A program made the translations under genes and the position numbers. A stretch of DNA of 64,000 bases from Macrostomum hystrix (taxonomy: Eukaryota; Platyhelminthes; Macrostomidae), in assembly GCA_950097015.1 (NCBI GenBank), contig CATNEN010000038.1, positions 2,729,501 through 2,793,500 of the forward strand, written 5' to 3'. Below, one piece after another: positions 24,293-33,251 of the stretch. The first letter of the stretch is position 1; each line of letters starts with the position of its first letter. The notes beneath the pieces are model-generated. The model was not told the DNA's origin. It saw nothing but the letters and a program-made list of their open reading frames with translations, and made no database searches.

Positions 24293-26505
24293 CCGACGGT
24301 TAGTGGACGAAAACGGCCATAAATGATAAGTATATATTCAAGACTTCTAAAAAATTGTGTACGTACACTAAGTATTGCAATACAATATATAAGTTAAGCT
24401 AAGACAATAAGTAACGTACACTAAAAGTTAATTGAAACTCTGAGAGTGAGAGTCAAACGATAATAAGCAGAACTAATTTAAAGATGACTACAGAATGACC
24501 ACAGGAATTAACAGAGGCAGGGGTAGAAGTAACTAACGGAAGTCAAACCGGATATACCGAAGTAGAAAGCCAATGGCATGCTTTGATAGTAAAGAACCGG
24601 CCAAAGGCTAAGGGTTAAGTCAATGCCTGGCACTGAAGCACGCGCCAAGGCAAAGGGCTGGCATCCCCGGACATGCGGCGCAGACGAAAACTGTCCGCTT
24701 CTTGCACACTCTGCACCGCTTGCGAGGCCGGATGAGGGCTCCTTCTTTGGGCGCCTTGCTCGGCGAATGTCGAGGACCGCCACCAGCAGCAGGCGGCCCA
24801 TCACCTGCCCCAGTTGGCCCCGCTGCTGCAGCCGGAGGGCTACCTCGGCGTCTGGCAACTCCGGTCTCCGCAACCAGAACGTCCAGCGCCTTGCGCAGGA
24901 AGTGCAGGAAGGTCATACTGCCACCATGAAAGTTGTATACGATCCAAGCGTTGCGGACCAGTATGACAATCAGATGGAAGGCCGGCTTGTTGAACCAGCG
25001 CAATGACTTCCGGTTCGCCATGTAGGGACTCGTGCTAGAGTCCATGCGGTCCACTCCACCCATGCACCGACTATACATGATGATGCTGACCGGCTTGGCC
25101 ACAACTTGCTGCTGACCACCAGGGCGCACGCGGGCCACATCGTGACATTGTGCAGTGCCGGCCGTGTCGAGTAGGTACACGGTCTTTTTGCCGCTACTCT
25201 TAGAGTCAACAAACTTGCATGCTAGCACACTGCCGCACCTAGCGAACGCTGATGACGTAGGGCGCAGGTTTGCGGCTCGCAGCAGTGGCGGCGGTCCACG
25301 ATCTTTGCGCACGGTGCCGGTGAGCATGGTGTCACGGGCCAGCAGCCACGAAGCTAGTCGATGCGACGTAAACCAACTATCGGTGAATACGTGGTGGCCG
25401 AGGTGCAACACGTCACGGCATAGCTCGGCGACGACTCGCTCGCTGAAAGACAGGGCTCCGCTGTCTAGTCCAGCACCGAATCTAGCATTTTCCTGCTGCG
25501 TCGTGTGGACAGCAAAGTTCCACAGGTATCCAGACTTGGCCTCACACAGGCAGTATAGCTTGATTCCGTACTTGCTCTTCTTGGAGGGTATGTACTGCCT
25601 GAACTGTACCCGTCCTTTGTACAAGACCAGAGTCTCGTCGATCGACAGCTGCTGGTCTGGCATGTAGTTGTTTCGACAAACTCGCTGCACAAGAGCAAGG
25701 AACGGAGAGATCTTGTCGATTGGGCTATGGGGAGCAGGACCGGCGCTACTGTAGAAGCGAAGGCAAGAAAGAATCTGCTTAAAACGATCACGCGAGAGTG
25801 AGTGCGGCTGAGCCAAAAAAGAGCAGTGGTACACGGGATCTTTCGTCCAGTAGGAACTAATCTCAGGTTTGTCATCAACGCCCATGAGCAGCACGATGCC
25901 GATGAGCTTCCTCACTTCATCCACACTACAATCTTTCCATGTAGACACCACCTTTGGCAGCTCATCAACTGGTTTTCCCTCAACGAAACTCCAGGCCCGT
26001 TCATTTGTCCACCTGGCAATGCTTTCAAACAGCTCGTCTGTCAAATACTGAAGCAAATATTCTGCCTCACTGCCATTCGCCGGTTGCGGTGGTACCCAGT
26101 CCGGTCGAACTCCGGGTGTGCCCACGAACTCTGGAACCACTGACGGTCTGACGTCTGTCCCTTCGACAACTTGATACCACTCCAGATCTTCTTCCATTTC
26201 GATGTCCTCATCTTCAGAACTACTCGCGCTTTCAACGTTGTCACCGTCCTCACCAGGCTCTTCATCAAAATAATAGGATCCATCTTCGTCGTCAGTAAAA
26301 AAATCGTCCTCAGAGTTTGATGAGTAAAGGGGATCCATGGCTAACTTTCAGCAAAAGAAAGGTACACAGCAAAGTCAGTGGGACAAAAATACTACCGAGT
26401 AAAAATCAAATCTTAGTGAGACTATAGGCGGGAACAGTGGTCACAGCAACACATACGTTATTTGATGTTGCAAGTGTCTATGGCCGTTTTCGGCCTAGCC
26501 GTCGG
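24293..26505. mobile_element. piggyBac element nested in the Harbinger remnant
   Basis: Imperfect inverted repeats flank the transposase: CCGACGGTTAG...CGAAAACGGCCATA at 24293-24321 and its inverse at 26479-26505. A further inverted copy of TGGCCGTTTTCGTCCACT lies at about 24198-24215, so the left end may be compound. A TTAA occurs at 24179-24182 but no matching TTAA was found on the right. The outer boundaries are therefore uncertain by about 100 bp. Confidence 0.6.
24620..26338 (-). CDS. piggyBac transposase, apparently intact
   Basis: A single 572-aa open frame with no introns. The acidic N-terminal region (Asp/Glu-rich, residues 10-55) is followed by the DDE_Tnp_1_7 catalytic domain. Candidate catalytic acids are D234 in LSIDETLVLYKGR, D320 in VFTDSWFTS, and D430 with D433 in GGVDRMD, matching the piggyBac DDD triad. 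WFNKPAFHL lies near the end of the core. The C-terminus is a cysteine-rich domain, CRVCKK...CAAC...CLGAC, which in piggyBac binds the terminal repeats. A Pro/Ala/Gly-rich linker (about 500-535) precedes it. Length is close to the family's usual 570-600 aa. No disabling mutation is visible, so mobility is possible. Confidence 0.93.
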   Translation of the reverse strand: MDPLYSSNSEDDFFTDDEDGSYYFDEEPGEDGDNVESASSSEDEDIEMEEDLEWYQVVEGTDVRPSVVPEFVGTPGVRPDWVPPQPANGSEAEYLLQYLTDELFESIARWTNERAWSFVEGKPVDELPKVVSTWKDCSVDEVRKLIGIVLLMGVDDKPEISSYWTKDPVYHCSFLAQPHSLSRDRFKQILSCLRFYSSAGPAPHSPIDKISPFLALVQRVCRNNYMPDQQLSIDETLVLYKGRVQFRQYIPSKKSKYGIKLYCLCEAKSGYLWNFAVHTTQQENARFGAGLDSGALSFSERVVAELCRDVLHLGHHVFTDSWFTSHRLASWLLARDTMLTGTVRKDRGPPPLLRAANLRPTSSAFARCGSVLACKFVDSKSSGKKTVYLLDTAGTAQCHDVARVRPGGQQQVVAKPVSIIMYSRCMGGVDRMDSSTSPYMANRKSLRWFNKPAFHLIVILVRNAWIVYNFHGGSMTFLHFLRKALDVLVAETGVARRRGSPPAAAAGPTGAGDGPPAAGGGPRHSPSKAPKEGALIRPRKRCRVCKKRTVFVCAACPGMPALCLGACFSARH

Positions 26506-26621
26506 TAACGGATATGAGTGCTAATAACTGCAGTCATGTAGAGGTTTTAAAGCTACGTTATCATTCTATCACAGTATACTAAATATTCTCTGATCGCAAG
26601 TCATTATATTTTTATAAAGTG

Positions 26622-26906
26622 TTCTTACTGTTTGATTATGAAGGAGAAAGAGGCTGCCAAGCTTTTTCTTTTAGAGCACATCGGAGACATCAAATGTCCA
26701 ACTATTTGCAGCAAGTTCTTCACGTGATCAGTTCGGAGTCTAAAACGCTCAGAAAAGTAAAAGCCTTGGGGCTGGAAATTAATACTTTCCTTGAATGTCC
26801 TTGGAAATTGTCTTGCCAGCATTGCCAACTCCTCTTCATCTTCCGTGTCGGACATGGCGAAAGCAAATATAGTAGAAGTTTGCGATCTGTGTTGCAAGTG
26901 TCCCAA
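26622..26906 (-). pseudogene. N-terminal fragment of a PIF/Harbinger (HARBI1-like) transposase
   Basis: The open frame is about 93 codons. The segment FPRTFKESINF, then FSERFRLRTDHVKNLL and a Lys/Arg-rich stretch correspond to the N-terminal region of Harbinger transposases, just before the conserved LALRFYATG-type motif. The frame stops at about 26625, next to a possible donor (CA|GTAAGA), so the fragment may be a first exon. No exon carrying the DDE catalytic core follows, so the gene is broken. Confidence 0.6.
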
Positions 26907-27534
26907 CCACTTGTCAAACTCGGATGAATAAAAGAGCCGATTCTGCGCAGAAGCAACTGATTCAGCAAATATCTATGGTCAAAACCCCGAGAAAAGCGCT
27001 TTTAATTTGTCGAATTTTACTTGTCACTTGTAACTTGTAACTTGTCGAATTGACAACTTGTAGGTCATGTTTATGAAACGCATTAATTTACGGAATTGTC
27101 ACTTGTCAGTTGTAATTTGTCGGACAAGTGCTTTATGAAATCGGGCCCTGGGCCCGATAGACAAACTAGACAAACAGGATAGACAAACTAAAAAATGTTT
27201 TTTATTACAAAAATTGCCCGTCATATAACAAAATTGAAAACTAACCTTATAGTCTCTCTCTAAGAATAAAAACAGCATTTAGAAAATAGAGCTGCATTTT
27301 TCTGTCACACCAATTGGAAAATGAAAACTTGCTCGTAAAAAATCAGAAGCAGAAATGTGAAAATAAAAAACTCTATTTGTCTTCTCAAGCGGCCGTTAAC
27401 CTTGGCTCAAAATTTTTCAGATCTGAATTACTCAAGAACTTCCTAAATACGGAAAATTAAAGTCGCACAACTGTTAGGGAAGTGCCCTCACAAACCACAA
27501 AATTTCGCATCCTCTAACTCAGGCAAGACTCAAG

Positions 27535-27822
27535 AGTAATAATAATAGTAATCATTTATTAATGAGAATACTTGAGTACACCTGCTCCAATTGGGCCAGA
27601 TGCGCAGCGTATCTGAAGGCTGCGTACGTACAGCTTTTAAGTCCATGGACTGGGCGGATGCCACATCGACTCTCAATTGCCCCAGCTGATGCGCTGGTAC
27701 CAATTTAACAGCTGGGTGAACTGAAGCAATGCAGATTTCGTATCTTGCAAAAGGATACAAATTTTTCCAGTTGAGTCTGGTGTCGAACCGCCGACTGTTT
27801 AGTCCGACGCCCTAACTAAACT
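27535..27822 (-). mobile_element. Family 1 SINE, inverted copy
   Basis: Inverse of the CCAGTCCATGGACTG / CCAGCTGTTAAAT body. An AATAATAATA stretch at 27539 marks its 3' end. Confidence 0.65.
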
Positions 27823-27979
27823 GAGAATAGTCGGATGTTGAACTCTTGGGAAGGCTTGAAATTTGGGGAATATGAAGTTTTCGATTATGAAATTTCTGGG
27901 AATTCCCTTCCACAACCCATCAGAGTCGTGCCCCACAATCAAGTTGTCAGGCAAGCGGGTCATTGTGCAGGCTGCAGAG

Positions 27980-28937
27980 CTAGCCATCGAGCAGCTGAAA
28001 AAACTGCCGCATTTCAGCCTCCGTCAGGCTGGCATTGCCGAACGCCAGAGCCCTGAGCATTCCTTTAAACTTTATTCTGCAGACTCGCATTCCGAAGAAC
28101 ATGCACATGCTGCTGGGCACAGGTGTAGCATCGGCTTCTGAATAAGTACTTCCCGGTGGAACGAATGCATTGTTCAAGTAGACGCCCACAAAGTCCCCAG
28201 ACTCTGTGCTGGTGAAGCCAATGTTCAACCACTCCTCGCTATTAGAGGTGATAACGTTTTCAGACAGGTGAATGGTCGGAAGCAATGTTCCAGTGGCCTT
28301 GTTTCGCCGAAATTCGAGTTTAGCATTTGATCCGAGCTCCCACAAGTGGATGGGATAATAACCTGTGCTGCCCAAAGTGCTTCAGTCGTCGAATTCAAAA
28401 TACGGCTGTTCACTCTGCTGCGCAGCAGCCAGGTAAGCCCAGCGGTGAAATTGATACTTGTCGTATTCAGTACGGCGTAGCCGGCGATGCCATCGAAAGA
28501 TGCGCCGCCATTCGTCCACTCGACGCCCACAGGAATGAGGCGGTTCGTGTCTTCGAAGGCCTGGCACACCAAGCTCTCCAGCCGACTGACATCGCTAGCC
28601 AGCCACACATTGTTGAGCTTCGGGTTGAGCCTCCTGTGATCCAGTGAGAACCGGTAGAACACAGAGCAGTCGGGTGACTGACCTGGCATCAGAATGCGAC
28701 AGACGGCTTGGAAGTTGAAGACGATGCAGCTTCCGTCGCTCTGGTTGAACTGCGCCACCAGAGCTCCTGTGAGGCCCTTCTCCGATACCTTGACAACGCA
28801 TTGGATATCAGTGATAGCGACCAGCTTCTCGAGGGCAGTGGGCGAGTTCTGCGGTTGGCATCGCGCATCCGCGCGGTTCCAAGTAGAGGCGGAGCCAAGG
28901 CCGATCAGGCAGATCAGCAGGCCGAGGGTGACCAAAC
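27980..28937 (-). CDS. Secreted protein with concanavalin A/LamG-like domain, 5' exon missing
   Basis: The minus-strand exon runs 28937-28404 and a second exon 28362-27980. A 41-nt intron between them (GTATTT...CACAG) restores the frame. Without it the region contains a frameshift. The N-terminus VTLGLLICLIGLGSAS is signal-peptide-like but no in-frame ATG is present. The exon begins at a good acceptor (CTCTACCAG), so the start lies in an unidentified upstream exon. SFDGIAGYAVLN, then INFTAGLTWLL, LWELGSNAKLEF and SGDFVGVYLNN fit the beta-sandwich pattern of LamG/concanavalin A-like domains. Several Cys and N-glycosylation sequons support secretion. About 305 residues are visible. The specific function is unknown. 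The alternative is a pseudogene with one frameshift. Confidence 0.6.
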
Positions 28938-29391
28938 CTGGTAGAGTAAATAGTGTGTAAGGTCATGCTTCACTGCTGCAAACATCCGGTGGCCACAGAG
29001 GCTTCTCTCAACTAGCTTCTGTCCAGCAGCTACGAGTACTATTAACTTTTTTTATTCGGCTACTGTCATCCTCAATATTATAAATTGTAGAAATTATTAA
29101 ACCGTTTATTAGTTTAAACTGTTTATTTATTAAAAAGTTGGCGTTGTGGCGATTACAGTTCCCACGAGGCAAACTTTTAAACAACTTGGCAAAGTACCCA
29201 GTTCCCTTGAGTCTGCAGCTTGGTTGTTTATTACATGTAGAATTTGTAAATTTACTTCAAATCTCACCTGTCATATCAAGGAGTTTCGGCAGAACTGGGA
29301 GACCGTGATGGACGTTACAGGAAATAAGTTTTTGTATAATGGGACAGCATGGCAAAGCGGAAATGCAATACCTGCATGAGAGTCTGACTGC

Positions 29392-29972
29392 AGCTAAGGG
29401 GTTTCTATGAAGCACCTAGTGGGGTTTCTATGAATCAGCTAGTGGGGTTTCTATGAATCAGCTAGTGGGGTTTCTATGAATCAGCTAGTGGGGTTTCTAT
29501 GAAGCAGCTAGTGGGGTTTCTATGAATCAGCTAGTGGGGTTTCTATGAAGCAGCTAGTGGGGTTTCTATGAAGCAGCTAGTGGGGTTTCTATGAATCAGC
29601 TAGTGGGGTTTCTATGAAGCAGCTAGTGGGGTTTCTATGAATCAGCTAGTGGGGTTTCTATGAAGCAGCTAGTGGGGTTTCTATGAATCAGCTAGTGGGG
29701 TTTCTATGAAGCAGCTAGTGGGGTTTCTATGAATCAGCTAGTGGGGTTTCTATGAAGCAGCTAGTGGGGTTTCTATGAAGCAGCTAGTGGGGTTTCTAGG
29801 AGTCAGCTAGTAGGGTTTCTATGAAGCAGCTAGTGGGGTTTCTATGAAGCAGCTAGTGGGGTTTCTATGAAGCAGCTAGTGCATGGGGTTTCTATGAATC
29901 AGCTAGTGGGGTTTCTATGAAGCAGCTATTGGGGTACAACAACAACAACAACAACAATAAAAACAATAACAA
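29392..29972 (+). repeat. 23-bp minisatellite and adjoining AAC microsatellite
   Basis: Unit GGGGTTTCTATGAAGCAGCT plus AGT, with AATCAGCT variants, about 23 copies. ACA/ACAACA runs follow from 29936. Confidence 0.95.
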
Positions 29973-30454
29973 CGGCGTCTGCAGCACATAAAACTCTCTG
30001 CAAGATCTGCAAAAGTGCAACGCCTGTCTCAACTGGATGCATCTCCGTCCATGCAGCGGGCTTGCTAAACCTCAAGGACTGCTCTTCTGCGTTTTGTTGT
30101 CAAGTTTTCCTGGCCCCTTTAAACTGCCAACTGTCAAACTTTCACCGGCCGAAATCATGCGGCTTAGCAAGTACCTGTGCGGCCGGAGTGCGAGTCCATT
30201 AGTGGTATTTGTGGCATCGGCGCCACCTGCTCAGATTACGCTTATGCATAGGCGGCGGCCCCCATTGTGCGCAACTTGCATAACATTTTTCAACCTAAAC
30301 CTGAATCAGTTAAATGTCTGTGCCTCTCTAAAAAAACCTGGTGCTCTCGCCGACCAAATCTTCTGCAACTCTGTTCACAAGCTCTAGCCACGAACTCAAT
30401 GCAACACCGAACTTTGTCTACCTCTCTGAGACCCAAACCGCTGTTCAGGAGCGG

Positions 30455-30745
30455 AGGGGCAGAGCGGTTGACGCGTCTGTCTCTCGCACCAAGGTATCTG
30501 AGATCGATTCCGCGGCGAGGCCAAATTAATTTCGGGCGCAGCCGCGGCCGCAGCCGCCAACCGACAAGGCACAGTGAATGTGCACACTGCCTGATGATGA
30601 GAAAGTCAGGGCAGATGTAAACCTGTGTGCGCGTGTGCTCCGTAGTCAGCGAATTGCCTCCTTGCTCGGTGCAGGTCTAGTGTCACCCAATGATGTGTCA
30701 TCGTCAACGGCCCTCCTTTGCAATCACTTTTATTATTATTATTGA
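30455..30745 (+). mobile_element. Family 2 SINE between LamG-like gene and secreted copy 2
   Basis: GAGCGGTTGACGCGTCTGTC, then GATTCCGCGGCGAGGCC and the shared CCAATGATGTGTCATCG region, ending in TTATTATTATT. Confidence 0.7.
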
Positions 30746-31285
30746 CCGCTGCTCAAACCCTGGTCTGCTGTCTATTAGCTCCTGTATCCTCCTAGCCTTA
30801 TAGTCAGTTCGTTCAGCCAGTGTTAATCTAGTCTATAAGGCTCAGATAGTGAACATTCTGAAGTACACTTTCAGCGGAGTAGAGCCTTTAGTTGATGGTC
30901 GTGAGGCAGAGTGATGCTGTCAGTAGTATCTAACAGCTCAAACTGTAAAGTCTTTGAGTCAGGATGGCGATCGTCGAATTGCATCTTTCTCAGACAGAAA
31001 ACCCGACTAACTATTCTCACAATTTTTGATTGTGCGCATTCAATTTAGTCTCAGTTTGATCTGGAAGCAAATGTAGTCATTAAAAAGACTCGCCCATACC
31101 ACCATGAAGCTCCTCGCTGTTTTGCGTTATTGAATTTATGAATGTAGTAAAAATACCAACACTTTTAATGTACTATTCGATGCTGAAAGATAACGCAAAT
31201 ATATTTAGATCACACATGCCTGAGTGTTTCCTGTGACTCATTGTTGCAATCAACGTTATAGATGCAACAAACTCGAAAGATAGCT

Positions 31286-32807
31286 TTAGTTCTCCTTGAG
31301 CGGCGGCTTGTCAGGCAGCTGCGGAATCGGCAGGCCGTACTGCATCGCCAGCCTCTTGAACACGGTGATGTGGAAGAAGGCCATCAGCACCTCCATGTCC
31401 TTCTCGGTGAGCTGACGGGGGTACTCCTTGCGCTCGATCGTGGTTTTCGAATAGATGCCGCCGACGTATGACTTGGAGTTCTGGATGTACTGCACATTGG
31501 GAGCCAGAGTGAACACCTGAGCGACGTTCACAACGATCACGTTGAACTTCTCGTCTCCGCGGTTGGCGCACACCACATCCACGAACTGGACCTTGTTGGT
31601 GGAGGACTTGTCCTGGTTGAAGGCGATCTTAAAGTCGTTCCACGTGTTGGACTCGGCCAGAGCGCCCAGCATGATGGCGGACTCGACACCCTCGAACACA
31701 TCGGCGTTCAGCTGAAGGAGCCTCGGCAGCAGGCTGATGTAGGTTCCCAGCAGGTTCATCTGACTGATGCCCTGGGTCACCAGGGTCTTGGCACTCTGCT
31801 CATAGCGAGAGAAGCCCTCGCCGGCGACCTCCTTGATGATGGTGCTGGTGCTGGTGGTCTTGAAGATGTTGATCAGCTTGGGTACAATGTCGAGACCAGC
31901 GCTGATCAGTCCGATGGCAGTCAGGGGATCGATGAAGGGCTGCTCCATGCCAGGCACCTGGATGTCCAGCATGCGAGCGAAGCGACCAAGAGCAGCCTGG
32001 CAGAAGAAGGTCTTCAGCAGCTCGACGTCGGCCACCTTCAGCTTGGCCGGAATGCGCTCGACGCGGATGTTGGCCCTCTGGTAGAGACCCCAGGCGTAGC
32101 TCTTGCGCTCCTCAATGATAACAATATCCGGAGCCAGCTGGAAGGAGCTCTTGAAGTCGGCCACCATGAAGTCGTAGGTGTCGTGCTCGAAGTCGCGGTG
32201 TCCGAGGACGCACACGTACTTGCAGTTGGCGCCATCGTTCTGGTCGAAGATGATGTCAACGAGGCTCCAGTCGGTGTTGTCAGCGAACTTGATGATGTCC
32301 ATGCTGGCCAAGAAGCCATCGCGCTTGTCGCTCTTGATCTCCAAGGTGTCGGTGAGGTAGGCAGCGAAGGCGTCGAAGCTGTCGGCGTCCACGCCCTCGA
32401 TGGCCTGCATGGAGGCGGACTGGCTGTAGTGGGTGTAGCCGTTGTTGGTGATCCTCTGCAGCTCGACCGGCAGGGCGGTGCTCTTCGATTCGATCAGACC
32501 CTTCATACTCGGGAAGCGGTCAGCCCAGGTCTTCAGCTTCGGAGCCAGACCGTGGGTGAACGGCACGGCGGCGTTGTACTCGCGGTGCTTCGGCTGAAAG
32601 TCATAGCCGTAGTGGTTGCTGGCGGTGAGGCTGGTTTCTGGAACATATCGAGCAGTGATTTCGGTGTTTAGTGAGGCAGTTGAGTAACGCTCTTCAGTCC
32701 TACGAAATCCTGTCAACTACTCGAGTGGTTTGAGAATGAATTGAGTTGGGCTTCGACTTACCAGCCGCTGCAAAGGCAGCCAAGGAGAGCAGAATGACGA
32801 GCTTCAT
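31286..32807 (-). CDS. Secreted two-repeat protein of unrecognised family, copy 2
   Basis: Two exons: 32807-32762 and 32637-31286, joined across a 124-nt intron, 465 aa. The coding sequence differs from copy 1 (20367-21840) at about six positions by eye. Five are silent and one changes residue 44 from Gln to His. The 5' leader, most of the intron and the 3' flank differ between the copies. Sharing extends only about 13 nt into the intron after the donor, about 26 nt before the acceptor, plus one short internal motif. Signal peptide, length and the internal repeat are the same as copy 1. Both copies look functional, with no stops or frameshifts. A fixed haplotype or assembly duplicate is unlikely because the flanks are unrelated. 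Confidence 0.85.
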
Positions 32808-32853
32808 CGTGTTTCGTCGAATCTTTCTTGCGTTTTTCGCAAAATTGAGCTCC

Positions 32854-32861
32854 CTTTATAG
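32854..32861 (-). promoter_or_regulatory. TATA box upstream of secreted gene copy 2
   Basis: The minus-strand sequence is CTATAAAG, 47 nt before the ATG at 32807, followed by a short leader. The spacing mirrors copy 1. Confidence 0.55.
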
Positions 32862-33251
32862 GCAATCGTGATTGGCAGCAGTCTTAGGCAGCTCGACTAG
32901 CGAAGTGCCAGTGGGAAAGCAGCGGTTGTCATTCGGCTAATCGTCTTGTTGACACTTTGGACTCGGTGGCCCGCGTGCTTGAGGCTTCTGTACCAAAGTC
33001 TTACAAGAGAAGACTCACTTTGACTTGTCATTGACAGTTTATTTCGTCGCAGATCTTAGATGTCTTGCGCAGCCGTTATTTTCGCAGGCCTATCTGAGTT
33101 GCAAATTTCAAGCAGCAGTGGCAAACAACAAGTGACACTGACAACTGATAGAAAGAATGCGTCACCTCTGGTTGGGTTGACTGTTTCTTTATTAAAATTC
33201 GCTTGTGCTTTGTAGAATTCTACAAAACTAGAGTTTGCGAACTTTGCGAAT

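Larger units (their letters stand above)
23925..27151. mobile_element. Decayed PIF/Harbinger element with 20-bp terminal inverted repeats
   Basis: The ends are inverted copies of CCAGGGCCCGATTTCATAAA (23925-23944 and 27132-27151). Inside each end are clusters of ACAAGTGACAA-like subterminal repeats, the usual transposase-binding arrangement. The minus-strand fragment at 26625-26906 matches the start of Harbinger transposases. The rest of that transposase is absent and the interior is occupied by a piggyBac element. No convincing target-site duplication is visible, so the exact ends are approximate. Confidence 0.75.
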
